DNA of 26,849 nucleotides from DAOUBA01 sp034432855 (GTDB lineage Bacteria; Chloroflexota; Anaerolineae; B4-G1). The position numbers and the translations under genes were made by a program. The notes beneath the pieces are model-generated. The model had not been told where the DNA came from and did no database searches. It worked only from the letters and a program-made list of their open reading frames with translations. The stretch lies in the NCBI GenBank assembly GCA_034432855.1, contig DAOUBA010000154.1, forward strand, positions 1 to 26,849, in the 5' to 3' direction. Shown piece by piece: positions 7,034 through 15,433 of this stretch (position 1 is its first letter; each line of letters begins with the position of its first letter).

Positions 7034-7042
7034 GAGGCGGAC

Positions 7043-7996
7043 ATGAACAATACTGGCCTACCCCATTCGACCTGTTCCGTCGTCGTCCCGGTCTATAACA
7101 GTCAGCAGATATTGCCCGTGCTTGTGGAACGCCTTGAGCGGGTGCTCCCGGGCCTTGCGGCCTGCTTTGAGGTGATTCTGGTGAACGATGGCAGCCGGGA
7201 TGGGAGTTGGCAAGCGATCTGCGATCTTGCCGGGTGTCATCGCTGGATCAAAGGCATCAATCTGATGCGCAATTATGGCCAGCACAATGCCCTGCTTTGC
7301 GGGATTCGGGCAGCGCGATACGAGGTGATCGTGACTATGGACGATGATCTCCAGCACCCTCCAGAGGAGATCGGGAGGCTGCTGGACAAGTTAGCCGAGG
7401 GATATGATGTCGTGTACGGGACGCCACGAGCAGAAATGCACGGGTTCTGGCGGGATTTGGCTTCACGTATCACCAAACTGGCTCTGCAAAGCACGATGGG
7501 AGCCGAGACGGCGCGTCAAGTCAGCGCATTCCGGGCCTTCCGGAACAAGGTGCGCGATGCCTTTATGTATTATCAGGGGCCGTTCGTGTCCCTGGATGTC
7601 CTCTTGACCTGGGCAACGGCACGCTTTACCGCCGTCCCTGTACGTCACGATCCACGTTATGTTGGCCGATCCCATTATACCTTTCGCAAATTGGTGACTC
7701 ATGCAGTGAATATGGTGACCGGCTTTAGTGTTTTGCCGTTGCAGTTTGCCAGCCTGGTAGGTTTTGGCTTCACGCTGTTTGGTCTGGCGGTATTGGGTTA
7801 TGTCCTTGGTCGCTACATTGCACTGGGGGGAAGTGTACCCGGCTTTCCGTTTCTGGCGTCCATTATTGCTATATTTTCGGGGGCCCAGTTGTTTGCATTG
7901 GGTATCATCGGAGAATACCTTGCCAGGATGCATTTTCGTATGATGGAGCGCCCTGCTTATGTGGTGCGTGAGACATTGAACCTGGACCAGGATTGA
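7043..7996 (+). CDS. GT2 polyprenyl-phosphate glycosyltransferase (ArnC/GtrB/CsbB-like)
   Basis: Proteins of this kind transfer a sugar from a nucleotide donor to undecaprenyl (or other polyprenyl) phosphate on the inner face of the membrane. The 317-aa product has the GT-A fold marks VVVPVYN (13-19), VNDGSRDGS (47-55), RNYGQHNALLCGI (76-88) and the metal-binding triad in MDDDLQHPPEE (99-109). Two C-terminal membrane helices (about 230-255 and 265-290) and the ending GEYLARMHFRMMERPAYVVRE follow the ArnC/CsbB pattern; NYGQH is particularly ArnC-like. Start ATG 7043 has GAGGCGG just upstream. It lies 9 bp after a GT-C gene and 3 bp before wecD, so it probably acts on the sugar made by the next two genes; a WecE/WecD product would make dTDP-Fuc4NAc the natural donor. 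That substrate is inferred. No GtrA-type flippase is seen in the window. Confidence 0.88.
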   Translation: MNNTGLPHSTCSVVVPVYNSQQILPVLVERLERVLPGLAACFEVILVNDGSRDGSWQAICDLAGCHRWIKGINLMRNYGQHNALLCGIRAARYEVIVTMDDDLQHPPEEIGRLLDKLAEGYDVVYGTPRAEMHGFWRDLASRITKLALQSTMGAETARQVSAFRAFRNKVRDAFMYYQGPFVSLDVLLTWATARFTAVPVRHDPRYVGRSHYTFRKLVTHAVNMVTGFSVLPLQFASLVGFGFTLFGLAVLGYVLGRYIALGGSVPGFPFLASIIAIFSGAQLFALGIIGEYLARMHFRMMERPAYVVRETLNLDQD

Positions 7997-7999
7997 GCG

Positions 8000-8752
8000 A
8001 TGCCGCCTTCACAACTCTGTCAGTTTTTGCGGTGGGATACAGAATTCTTCGGTTATCGCATCGCCCGTGTTGTTGGGCATTGCCTGGACAGAGAGCGCGT
8101 CAAGGCGATTCTTCAGTGGTGTGAGGATCACGCTATCGAATGTCTTTACTTCTTGGCCGATCCAGGAGATCCCGAGACGGTAAGCCTGGCGGAGGAGTAT
8201 GGTTTCCATCTGGTGGATGTCCGTGTTACGCTGCAATGTGATCTCGGCGATTGGGAGCCGTGCGACGGGCCACAGTCTGTAGTGCAGGTACGGCGAGCAC
8301 GCCCAGGCGACGATCCGATCCTGCAAGCGATTGCGCGAACCGCTTATCACGATTCTCGCTTCTACTTCGACCTCGGGTTTTCAAGGGAATCGTGCGCGGC
8401 TCTTTACGAGACATGGATCAGACAGGACTGCGAGGGGGAGGCCGATGTGGTGCTCGTGGCCGAGGTGGACGGTCGCCCGGTCGGCTACGTCACCTGCCAT
8501 CTGGACGATGATAGAGTTCACGGTCGCATTGGCCTCCTGGGGGTGGCCGAAGAGGTTCGCGACCGTGGGGTGGGACATACCCTGGTTTGTCAGGCATTGC
8601 GTTGGTTTCAAGAGCAGGATGTCCGGACGGTCAGTGTCACGACGCAAGGCCGCAACGTTGCTGCGCAACGGTTGTATCAACAATGTGGTTTCTTGACCGA
8701 GTCTGTGTACATCTGGTATCACAAGTGGATGCATCGAGCCTCGCAGGTGTGA
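8000..8752 (+). CDS. wecD: WecD-like dTDP-4-amino-4,6-dideoxygalactose N-acetyltransferase (GNAT)
   Basis: WecD (RffC) acetylates the 4-amino group of dTDP-fucosamine with acetyl-CoA, giving dTDP-Fuc4NAc, in the cytoplasm. The 250-aa product starts with the WecD-type LRWDTEFFGYR (10-20). Its C-terminal half is a GNAT domain: VVLVAEVDGRPVGYVT (150-165), RIGLLGVAEEVRDRGVGHTLV (176-196, written as one run of 21 only by position; key acetyl-CoA loop R187-D-R-G-V-G192), and N219/Y226 in the QGRNVAAQRLYQQCGF region, where WecD keeps its catalytic Tyr. FYFDLGFSRESCAALYETWI matches the WecD substrate side. The gene is 3 bp after the GT2 gene and 1 bp before wecE, the same functional pair found in enterobacterial common antigen loci. 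The symbol is by homology; a different acyl group or sugar is possible. Confidence 0.82.
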   Translation: MPPSQLCQFLRWDTEFFGYRIARVVGHCLDRERVKAILQWCEDHAIECLYFLADPGDPETVSLAEEYGFHLVDVRVTLQCDLGDWEPCDGPQSVVQVRRARPGDDPILQAIARTAYHDSRFYFDLGFSRESCAALYETWIRQDCEGEADVVLVAEVDGRPVGYVTCHLDDDRVHGRIGLLGVAEEVRDRGVGHTLVCQALRWFQEQDVRTVSVTTQGRNVAAQRLYQQCGFLTESVYIWYHKWMHRASQV

Positions 8753-8753
8753 T

Positions 8754-9893
8754 GTGAAAAGATACGAGATTCCGTTCAATCGGCCGTCATTGTGCGGCAA
8801 TGAACTGCGCTATATTGCCCAGGCCGTCGAGTACGGTCATGTAAGCGGCGATGGGCCGTTCACCAAGAAGTGTCAAGGGCTATTGGAGCAGGTCCTGGGT
8901 GTTCCCAAGGTGCTGCTGACGACCTCTTGCACCGATGCGCTAGAGATGGCCGCCCTATTATTCGATATCCAGCCTGGGGATCAGGTTATTGTCCCTTCAT
9001 TTACCTTCGTCTCCTCCGCCAATGCGTTCGTTCTGCGCGGCGCGTGGCCGTTTTTCGTGGATATTCGTCCAGATACGCTGAACCTGGATGAAGCACAACT
9101 GGAGCGCTTCGTGTCACCTCGCACCAAGGCGATCGTGCCTGTGCACTATGCCGGCGTGGGATGTGAGATGGACGCCATTCTGGAGATCGCCGAGCGGCAG
9201 GGTGTGGCCGTTGTCGAAGACAACGCTCATGGATTGTTCGGCAAGTACAAGGGTAGATACCTGGGGACTTTTGGAGGTCTGGCTACGCTGAGTTTTCACG
9301 AGACTAAGAATATCATCTGTGGTGAGGGCGGGGCGTTGTTGATCAACGATGTACGGTACGTCGAACGCGCCGAGATCCTCCGCGAGAAAGGTACCGACCG
9401 CAGCCGATTCTTCCGCGGCGAGACGGACAAGTATACATGGGTGGACATCGGTTCCAGCTATCTGCCTTCTGATATCCTTGCTGCGTTCCTCTATGCCCAA
9501 CTCGAGGCGCGCGAGCGGATTCAGGCTAAACGACAACAGGTGTGGGAGTATTATGCAGAACATTTGCGGGATTGGGCCAATGACCGCGGTGTGCGTCTGC
9601 CCATCGTTCCCGCTTCTTGCGAACAATCCTATCACATGTTCTACCTGATTATGCCGGACCTGCAAGCGCGCACTCGGCTGATTTCCCATTTGGCCGAGCG
9701 AGGTATCTTGAGCGTGTTTCACTATCTACCGCTGCACCTTTCGCCGATGGGGCGCAAGTTCGGTGGCACACCTGGGGATTGTCCCGTGGCGGAGGATGTG
9801 GGCGAGCGTTTACTGCGCCTTCCGTTCTATACTGATCTGACTCGAGATGAGCAGGATAGAGTGATCGAAGCGATCCGTTCCAGCGGTGTTTGA
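8754..9893 (+). CDS. wecE: dTDP-4-amino-4,6-dideoxygalactose transaminase (WecE/RffA)
   Basis: WecE converts dTDP-4-keto-6-deoxyglucose to dTDP-4-amino-4,6-dideoxygalactose, using PLP and glutamate, in the cytoplasm. The 379-aa product matches E. coli WecE throughout as I remember it: IPFNRPSLCGNEL (6-18), GDGPFTKKCQ (32-41), SCTDALEMAALL (58-69), DIQPGDQVIVPSFTFVSSAN (71-90), VHYAGVGCEMD (130-140), VVEDNAHG with D156, SFHETKN with the PLP lysine K185, and FFRGETDKYTWVDIGSSY. The ending RLLRLPFYTDLT also fits. The start is GTG 8754, one base after the wecD stop, with AGGTG upstream. Its substrate requires RmlA and RmlB, which are not in this window. With wecD and the GT2 gene it forms a cassette for a polyprenyl-linked Fuc4NAc. 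All key residues are present. Confidence 0.93.
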   Translation: MKRYEIPFNRPSLCGNELRYIAQAVEYGHVSGDGPFTKKCQGLLEQVLGVPKVLLTTSCTDALEMAALLFDIQPGDQVIVPSFTFVSSANAFVLRGAWPFFVDIRPDTLNLDEAQLERFVSPRTKAIVPVHYAGVGCEMDAILEIAERQGVAVVEDNAHGLFGKYKGRYLGTFGGLATLSFHETKNIICGEGGALLINDVRYVERAEILREKGTDRSRFFRGETDKYTWVDIGSSYLPSDILAAFLYAQLEARERIQAKRQQVWEYYAEHLRDWANDRGVRLPIVPASCEQSYHMFYLIMPDLQARTRLISHLAERGILSVFHYLPLHLSPMGRKFGGTPGDCPVAEDVGERLLRLPFYTDLTRDEQDRVIEAIRSSGV

Positions 9894-9916
9894 AACGTAC
9901 TCCTCGAGAGGCAGAC

Positions 9917-11464
9917 GTGAGTCCCAAGGCAATTGAGCGGATGGTGTTCGCCTTTCTGATAGCGTTCTTTTCGTTGATCGCCGCTTTGCGCATTGATACC
10001 ATTGATGGGGCGCTGGTGTACCAGGTGGCCCGCAGTATGGCAAGCGGGGATGGGTTCGCTGTCCCTGCGCCGCAAGACGATCGCGGGGCACACGGTGATT
10101 GGGGAGTAGACGGCCGTTTCTACGCTCCGTATGCGCTGGGGGCTTCGCTTTCCGTGCTCCCCTTCTATTTGCTCGGAGAAGCGGTTTATCGCATCACGGG
10201 TTGGGGGACGCTGGGGTATGTGACCCGGGTTGCCGTATCGTTGCGCAATGTGCTGGTTGGGGCGCTGACAGGTTGTGTACTCTTGAGGCTGGTGTGGCGA
10301 TTGGGTTATCCAGAGAGAGCGGCCGTTATCGCTGCGCTGGCCGGGGTACTGGCGACACCTTTCATCCTCTACGTGAAGACGATGTTCAGCGAGCCGCTCC
10401 TGACACTGCTTCTGCTCTGGGCGTTTCTGGCGGTATTACAGGCAGAGCAGGGAAGCCGGGGGGGCTGGTTCGTTGCAGGGATTGCTTTGGGGTGTGCCTC
10501 GTTAGTCAAACCTGCGACGCTGGCCGTCGTCCCGGTTTTTCTCGGCTACGCGATCTGGACTCGGAGCGGTAGTGCGCGGTGGAAAGCGCCGCTGGAAATG
10601 GCGACGCCGATCCTGTGTGGTGTTCTTATCACCGGCTGGTACAATGTCGTCAGATTTGGCTCACCGGTTTCGACGGGCTATCGTGGCGTTCGGTTCGATC
10701 AGCCGCCCTGGATTGGGCTATACGGCCTATTGCTCAGTCCTGGCAAGGGCTTGCTCTGGTTCTGTCCTCTCGTTATCGCCGGCGCGGCCGGCCTGGTGCG
10801 GCTGTTTGCCCGTCGACCCCAACATGCTCTCTTGATCATTGCCGTAGTCATTCCGTTCCTGGGGGTGCATTCGGTCTACCGGGAATGGCATGGTGGAGGG
10901 GGATGGGGCCCGCGCCTGATTCTGCCGCTCATACCGTTGCTGACACTGCCCGCGGCGGAATGGTTCGGCAAGACGGACGGCGGGCGGCCTGTACAGTTGA
11001 TGTTGGCGCTGGTGCTGGTCCTATCGCTGCTGGTGCAGGTGCCGGCGGTGCTCGTCCACTGGGGACGCGCGGCGCAGGCCGTCTACGACGCTTCGGCCTC
11101 GCAGACCGAATACGCGTACCGTATTGCTTACCGTGTGGCCGATTCTTCCTTGTGGCGCCAATGGGTCAGTTTGATGGAGGTGAGTTCGTTGATGCGCGAC
11201 CCCCAACGGCGCCTCGCCGTCATCCAGGCCGCACGGGAATTGGGGCGGGAACAGGCCTGCCTGCCCACCTCTGTCGCGGACAACAATGACGAACTGACGG
11301 CGACGGTGGGCTACCTGGCCTTCAATACTTTCGATTTTTGGTGGATCTATTGGATCATACTGGGAGCGCCGTGGTGGTCCGTGATCTGGGTTGTTGCAAT
11401 CTTGTTATTGGTGTTCGGTTGGTCCGGGTGGCGCGTTTTTAGGTGGCTGAGAGCCGGGGAATGA
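9917..11464 (+). CDS. GT39-like polytopic membrane glycosyltransferase
   Basis: This is a predicted GT-C membrane protein of 515 aa. Recognisable family marks are the first outer loop with ALVYQVARSMASGDGFAVP and WGVDGRFYAPYALG, then TMFSEPLLTLLLL, LVKPATLAVVP, GLLLSPGKGLLWFCP and EWHGGGGWGPRLILPLIPLL. The last two are typical of a widespread group annotated as phospholipid-carrier-dependent glycosyltransferases. I chose GTG 9917 because GAGAGG ends five nt before it. A TTG at 9890 would overlap the wecE stop and add nine charged residues. It follows wecE by 23 bp and precedes the YfhO-like gene by 10 bp, so it is probably co-transcribed with the Fuc4NAc cassette and is a candidate for the transferase that uses its product. 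The catalytic residue cannot be assigned with certainty. Confidence 0.75.
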   Translation: MSPKAIERMVFAFLIAFFSLIAALRIDTIDGALVYQVARSMASGDGFAVPAPQDDRGAHGDWGVDGRFYAPYALGASLSVLPFYLLGEAVYRITGWGTLGYVTRVAVSLRNVLVGALTGCVLLRLVWRLGYPERAAVIAALAGVLATPFILYVKTMFSEPLLTLLLLWAFLAVLQAEQGSRGGWFVAGIALGCASLVKPATLAVVPVFLGYAIWTRSGSARWKAPLEMATPILCGVLITGWYNVVRFGSPVSTGYRGVRFDQPPWIGLYGLLLSPGKGLLWFCPLVIAGAAGLVRLFARRPQHALLIIAVVIPFLGVHSVYREWHGGGGWGPRLILPLIPLLTLPAAEWFGKTDGGRPVQLMLALVLVLSLLVQVPAVLVHWGRAAQAVYDASASQTEYAYRIAYRVADSSLWRQWVSLMEVSSLMRDPQRRLAVIQAARELGREQACLPTSVADNNDELTATVGYLAFNTFDFWWIYWIILGAPWWSVIWVVAILLLVFGWSGWRVFRWLRAGE

Positions 11465-11474
11465 GGAGCGTAGC

Positions 11475-13670
11475 GTGAATCGGTATTATCGGATCGGCCT
11501 TTTGTTTCTGGCGTTGGCGACGACGTTCTTCTGGCGCCTGCTGCTTGCACCGGAAGGGTTCCTTTACCGTCCCAATAGCTCCTATTCTGACCTGACCATC
11601 ACGCACTGGCCCAACGCGTTGTTTATCCGCCAGGCGCTCGCCCGTTGGGGACAGGTGCCGCTCTGGCGACCGCTGATCCTGGGCGGTGAGCCTTTCGCCG
11701 CCAATCCGCTCTCCGGCCTGTGGTATCCGCCCAACTGGATGCTCCTCGTTCTTCCGCTGACTCCTGCTTTCAATCTGCTTTTCATCCTGCACACGGGCTG
11801 GGTCGGGCTTGGTGGCTATTTCCTGGCGCGTGCGAGCGGCGCTTCGCGTGCGGGGGGGATGCTCGCCGCCTTCACGCTGATGTTCGCCCCCAAAGCCGTC
11901 GCGCACCTGGCTTCGGGCCACGTGGGCCTGTACTGCGCCTGGGCGTGGCTGCCGTGGGTGCTGTTGGCCGTGCGGCGCATAGTGGAGCGGGGCAGCCCAG
12001 GGGATGTGGCAAACACAGCGGTCTGCGCAGCGATGTTGATTCTGGCCGATGTGCGGTTGGGATTCTATGGGGGTCTGGCAGCGGCGGGGTATTGGGTGGT
12101 GTTGGTGATTAGGGATTGGGGATTGGGGATTAGGAGTACCAGGTCAGTGCCTGATCTCCAACCCCCAATCACTAATCACTTGCTCACAGGTGCGGGTGCT
12201 ATCGTGCTGACAGGGATGTTGATTGCGGTGCAAATGCTGCCGCTGGCGATGGTTTCGGGGCGGCTCAACCGCGGTGGGCTGACGCTCGAAGAGAGCGGTA
12301 TCGCTTCCCTTCCGCCGCGCTATCTGGTGGGGCTGTTGATCGCCGATCACGGGGGCTTTCAGGAGTGGATGACCTATGTGGGGGTTGTGGGGCTGATGCT
12401 TGCGGTGGTAGGGCTGTGGCGGTGGCGCAGCCGTGAGCGTTGGTGGTGGGGTGGGGTGGCGTTGGTCGCGGGGGTCTACTCGTTGGGCCTTCATACCCCG
12501 CTCTATGGCCTGCTCTACCGCGTCATCCCGCCGTTGGGCTGGTTGCGGGGGCCGGCACGGGCATGGTTTCTGGTCGTGGCAGCGGTGGGCGTTTTGGCGG
12601 CGCAGGGGCTGACGGCGGTGGAAGGGGCGACCACGCGGGGGCGGGCCTTGTGCCTGTCCTGGGCGACCGCGGGGAGGGTGATCACAAGGGTCGCCCTTAC
12701 GGTGGCACTGGTGGGCGGGATCGGAGGGGCGATGCTGCGGCTGCCGGCTAACGTCGTGATCGCGGCGGTGATGTGGCCGCTGATGGGGATGTTTCTCCTG
12801 CTGCGGGTCGGAGGTCGCTTACGGGCGCCGCTCTTTGCCGGCCTGACTCTGGCCCTGGCGCTGGCCGATCTGTGGATCGTCGGGTTCACGCTCTACCGGG
12901 TGCGTCCGGCGGAGGAGGTGCTTGCAGAAGGCCGGGAGGCGGCCAAATGGCTGGCGGCGCAGCCGGGCCCCTTCCGGGTCTATTCTCCGAGTTACTCTGT
13001 TCCCCAGCATACCGGCGCGTTCTATGGTATCGAGATGGTAGACGGCGTGGATCCGTTCCAATTGGCCGATTATGCCGCGTTTATGCGTCGGGCGACGAGG
13101 GTGGATATTCCTGGTTACAGTGTCACCATTCCATCGTTCCCTGCGTTGGCGACCGGGGCGGATATGTTGCAGGCCCATCAGGGAGTGGCGCCTGACCTGG
13201 AGTTGCTTGGCCTCCTGAACGTGCGCTATCTGGCGGCGGCCTATCCGATGGAGGCGGAAGGGCTGACGCCGTTGGGTGTACATGGTGGGGTCTATCTGTA
13301 CCGCAATGAGTTGGCTTTGCCGAGGGCGTTTGTGCAGGGGGGCGAAGGAGCGGGGGAGCAGGGGAGCATAGGGGAGCCGCGCATTGTGGAGTGGACACCG
13401 AATCGGATCGTGCTCGAGGCGGCGGGGCCGGGGCTGCTGGTGCTGAGCGAGGTGTACGATCCCGATTGGCGGGCAGCGGTGGATGGACGGATGGTGCAGA
13501 TCGAGCCGTATGAGGTGGTGCGTGGCGTGCACCTTGAGGGTGGAGCGCATCGGGTTGTTCTGACCTACTGGCCTCGGGGGCTGAGTGCGGGGATCGGTCT
13601 GACGGCGGCAGGATGGAGTTGTGTGGCGGCACTGCTACTCGTCGGCAGGAGGCATGGCGGTGGAACCTGA
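11475..13670 (+). CDS. YfhO-like GT-C membrane protein
   Basis: YfhO proteins are GT-C glycosyltransferases; in Gram-positive bacteria they work with a CsbB-type GT2 to decorate teichoic acid. The 731-aa product has an N-terminal helix, then an outer loop with TITHWPNALFIRQALA and GQVPLWRPLILGGEPF that includes the family's PLW and GG marks. Many helices follow, to about residue 460. A soluble C-terminal domain ends with NRIVLEAAGPGLLVLSEVYD, DWRAAVDG and a closing hydrophobic segment. Start GTG 11475 has AGGAG seven nt upstream. It is a paralogue of the gene at 16777, sharing the same order of motifs. Residues 211-235 (IRDWGLGIRSTRS region) are a 75-bp palindromic insertion between two membrane helices. 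A G-rich tract near residue 625 adds a Gly/Glu-rich loop. It overlaps the next gene by 17 bp, suggesting coupling. Confidence 0.8.
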   Translation: MNRYYRIGLLFLALATTFFWRLLLAPEGFLYRPNSSYSDLTITHWPNALFIRQALARWGQVPLWRPLILGGEPFAANPLSGLWYPPNWMLLVLPLTPAFNLLFILHTGWVGLGGYFLARASGASRAGGMLAAFTLMFAPKAVAHLASGHVGLYCAWAWLPWVLLAVRRIVERGSPGDVANTAVCAAMLILADVRLGFYGGLAAAGYWVVLVIRDWGLGIRSTRSVPDLQPPITNHLLTGAGAIVLTGMLIAVQMLPLAMVSGRLNRGGLTLEESGIASLPPRYLVGLLIADHGGFQEWMTYVGVVGLMLAVVGLWRWRSRERWWWGGVALVAGVYSLGLHTPLYGLLYRVIPPLGWLRGPARAWFLVVAAVGVLAAQGLTAVEGATTRGRALCLSWATAGRVITRVALTVALVGGIGGAMLRLPANVVIAAVMWPLMGMFLLLRVGGRLRAPLFAGLTLALALADLWIVGFTLYRVRPAEEVLAEGREAAKWLAAQPGPFRVYSPSYSVPQHTGAFYGIEMVDGVDPFQLADYAAFMRRATRVDIPGYSVTIPSFPALATGADMLQAHQGVAPDLELLGLLNVRYLAAAYPMEAEGLTPLGVHGGVYLYRNELALPRAFVQGGEGAGEQGSIGEPRIVEWTPNRIVLEAAGPGLLVLSEVYDPDWRAAVDGRMVQIEPYEVVRGVHLEGGAHRVVLTYWPRGLSAGIGLTAAGWSCVAALLLVGRRHGGGT
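12105..12179. repeat. 75-bp in-frame palindromic element in a YfhO-like gene
   Basis: The outer arms GTGATTAGGGATTGGGG (12105-12121) and the reverse complement of 12163-12179 match at 16 of 17 positions. Inner arms GGAG (12133-12136) / CTCC (12156-12159) and CAGG (12140-12143) / CCTG (12150-12153) continue the stem. The left arm has one extra GGGATTG unit. The element is exactly 25 codons long and keeps the frame, adding a peptide with RDWGLGIR and PPITNH between two membrane helices. Three G-runs on the coding strand could also form unusual structure. Confidence 0.88.
13337..13374. repeat. In-frame G-rich repeat, potential G-quadruplex
   Basis: Four runs of at least four G (13337-13342, 13352-13356, 13361-13364, 13371-13374) are separated by loops of 9, 4 and 6 nt, with iterated GGGGAGCA. 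It lies in the YfhO-like gene and encodes a GGEGAGEQGSIGEP loop in the soluble domain. No C-rich inverted partner was found, unlike the palindromic inserts elsewhere in the window. Confidence 0.7.
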
Positions 13671-15291
13671 TGATAGGCAATTGAATCCCACACCTGCGAC
13701 GTGGGCTGACGTGTTGGCGGCGGTGCTCATCTTTACGCTGTTCGTGGCAGCGGGGGTGGCGATGGTTCGTCAGTACGGTCTGACCTGGGATGAACCAGAA
13801 AACCTGGTGGTGGGAGAACGCTATCTGGCCTTCTTTCGCACCGGCGACGTGACGTTGCTCGACTTTGGCCGGCCGCGCCCGGAGGTAGATAACCCCGACG
13901 GGCTGCATCTGCGATTGCTCGACAGCCATGCTCACCCGCCGTTGCCGAACATCGCTGCCGCATTTACCGGCCGCTTGTTTGGACGCTGGACGGGCTGGCT
14001 CGACCCGGTGGATGCCCGGCATGTGGCGATCATTGGGATGGGCGGGCTGACCCTGGCCGTCGTCTATCTGTTCGCTCGTGAGGCCTTTGGGCGATCTGTG
14101 GCGGTTCTGGCAGTGGTGGCGTTGGCACTATTTCCGCGCTTCGTGGGCGACACGCACTACAACCTGAAAGACATTCCTAAAACACTCTTCTTCGCACTCA
14201 CGCTGTGGACGCTTTGGCATGGCGTGGTCTTCCGCCGAGCGCGGTGGGTTGTCGTGGCCGGACTGGTGCTGGGGATGGGCTTGAGCGTCCGGCCCAATGT
14301 GGCGCTGGCGGCGGTGGCAGGCGCTTTGTGGGCATTGCTGCGTGTACGGTTCTGGTGGCCCCAGCGGCGGGTTCGTCTGGCGCTTTTCGCCGTTCCGTTG
14401 ATTGCGACGGTCGGTTTCTTCTGTGCCTGGCCGGCGATGTGGATTGCACCTGTCGTGACCGTCCGACGAATCTGGGAATACTGGGTTTGGCTGGGTCTTA
14501 CGGGACGAAAAGGATGGACACCTTACCCGGTCTTGGCACTGGCGTTCACGACCCCCTTGCCCACGCTGCTGTTGGCCTGTTGGGGGGCGGTTGGCGGCTT
14601 GCGTTTGGGGCGTGGCGACGCGCATCGTTCCCTGGTCCTGCTCGGATTGTGGCTGGCGCTGCCGCTGGTGCGCGTCAGTATGCCGGGGATGAACGTTTAC
14701 GACGGCATCCGTCATTTCTTGGAAGCCGTGCCTGCCCTGGCGATCCTGGCCGGCCTGGGCGTGGGCGAGGTGGTATGGCTGGTGACCGGTGTATTCAGGC
14801 GGCTGCCATCTCGTATCGTGCAGGCGGCCGCTGCGCTGCTGTTTATCCCGGCGCTGATTGACCTGTTGCGGTTCTCGCCTTACGAGATTGCCTATTTCAA
14901 TCGGCTCATCGGTGGGCTGCCGGGCGCTCAGGCGGCAGGTATCCGGGATGCGGCCGACTATTGGGGCACTTCCTACCGGCACGGATTCGCGTGGCTAGGT
15001 GAGCATGCTCCCTCCGGCGCACTGCTCTACATGCCGCCGGGCCAGCGTCACCTGGCCGAGGCCGTACGCGGGCTCTGGCTGCGCGCCGACATTCGTCTGG
15101 TGGCCGAGGGTGACCCTGCCGACGGCCCGGTCTATGTACTCTACACCAGGCGCCCAACCGAGTACGGCGTTGTAGATCGTTACTGCCGGGCGCACTTACA
15201 GCCGGTGTATGCAATCGCTGTGGACGGCGGAGTGATTCTGGAACTCTTTGCCTTATCGCCAGAAGAGTGGCGAGAGATTCCCTCCTCGTGA
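13654..15291 (+). CDS. GT39-type membrane glycosyltransferase (PMT_2-like)
   Basis: This 545-aa GT-C protein has the GT39 acidic motif LTWDEPENLV (43-52, D46/E47) in the first outer loop, followed by DSHAHPPLPNIAA where the family keeps HPP. GDTHYNLKDIPKTLFFALTLW, SVRPNVALA and YDGIRHFLEAVPALAILAGLG follow. The C-terminal soluble part has PYEIAYFNRLIGG and DYWGTSYRHGFAWLGEHAP, a pairing I know from many bacterial GT39 proteins. ATG 13654 sits only one nt after AGGAGG, while GTG 13660 (two codons later) has the ideal seven-nt spacing, so translation may begin at either. It overlaps the end of the YfhO-like gene by 17 bp, pointing to translational coupling. It ends 142 bp before a convergent gene. 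Donor lipid and acceptor are unknown. Confidence 0.82.
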   Translation: MAVEPDDRQLNPTPATWADVLAAVLIFTLFVAAGVAMVRQYGLTWDEPENLVVGERYLAFFRTGDVTLLDFGRPRPEVDNPDGLHLRLLDSHAHPPLPNIAAAFTGRLFGRWTGWLDPVDARHVAIIGMGGLTLAVVYLFAREAFGRSVAVLAVVALALFPRFVGDTHYNLKDIPKTLFFALTLWTLWHGVVFRRARWVVVAGLVLGMGLSVRPNVALAAVAGALWALLRVRFWWPQRRVRLALFAVPLIATVGFFCAWPAMWIAPVVTVRRIWEYWVWLGLTGRKGWTPYPVLALAFTTPLPTLLLACWGAVGGLRLGRGDAHRSLVLLGLWLALPLVRVSMPGMNVYDGIRHFLEAVPALAILAGLGVGEVVWLVTGVFRRLPSRIVQAAAALLFIPALIDLLRFSPYEIAYFNRLIGGLPGAQAAGIRDAADYWGTSYRHGFAWLGEHAPSGALLYMPPGQRHLAEAVRGLWLRADIRLVAEGDPADGPVYVLYTRRPTEYGVVDRYCRAHLQPVYAIAVDGGVILELFALSPEEWREIPSS

Positions 15292-15433
15292 CGCGGGGAG
15301 GGTTAGGGTATTGCCTACCTAATGCGGATGTGAACTGGATCGTCGTGGCCGGTTTCCTCTGGGCCGGCTCACGCCTGGCCGGTGTGCGGTTGTGATTCTA
15401 TGGAGTGCCGGCAGTGGCGGGATGGCGGCCGGT
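15292..15433. other. Convergent intergenic region with a weak hairpin
   Basis: This 142-bp gap separates two convergent genes. TTAGGGTA...TACCTAA at 15303-15322 can form a seven-pair stem with one bulge, twelve bases after the plus-strand stop codon, but no T-tract follows. Several GGCCGG motifs are repeated around 15350-15380. No gene or clear terminator is seen. Confidence 0.3.

Noticed and set aside
12819..14022. Minus-strand frames of 243 and 299 codons over the YfhO-like and GT39 genes
   Set aside because: His/Arg/Pro-rich compositions typical of antisense shadows; the plus-strand frames have membrane helices and family motifs.
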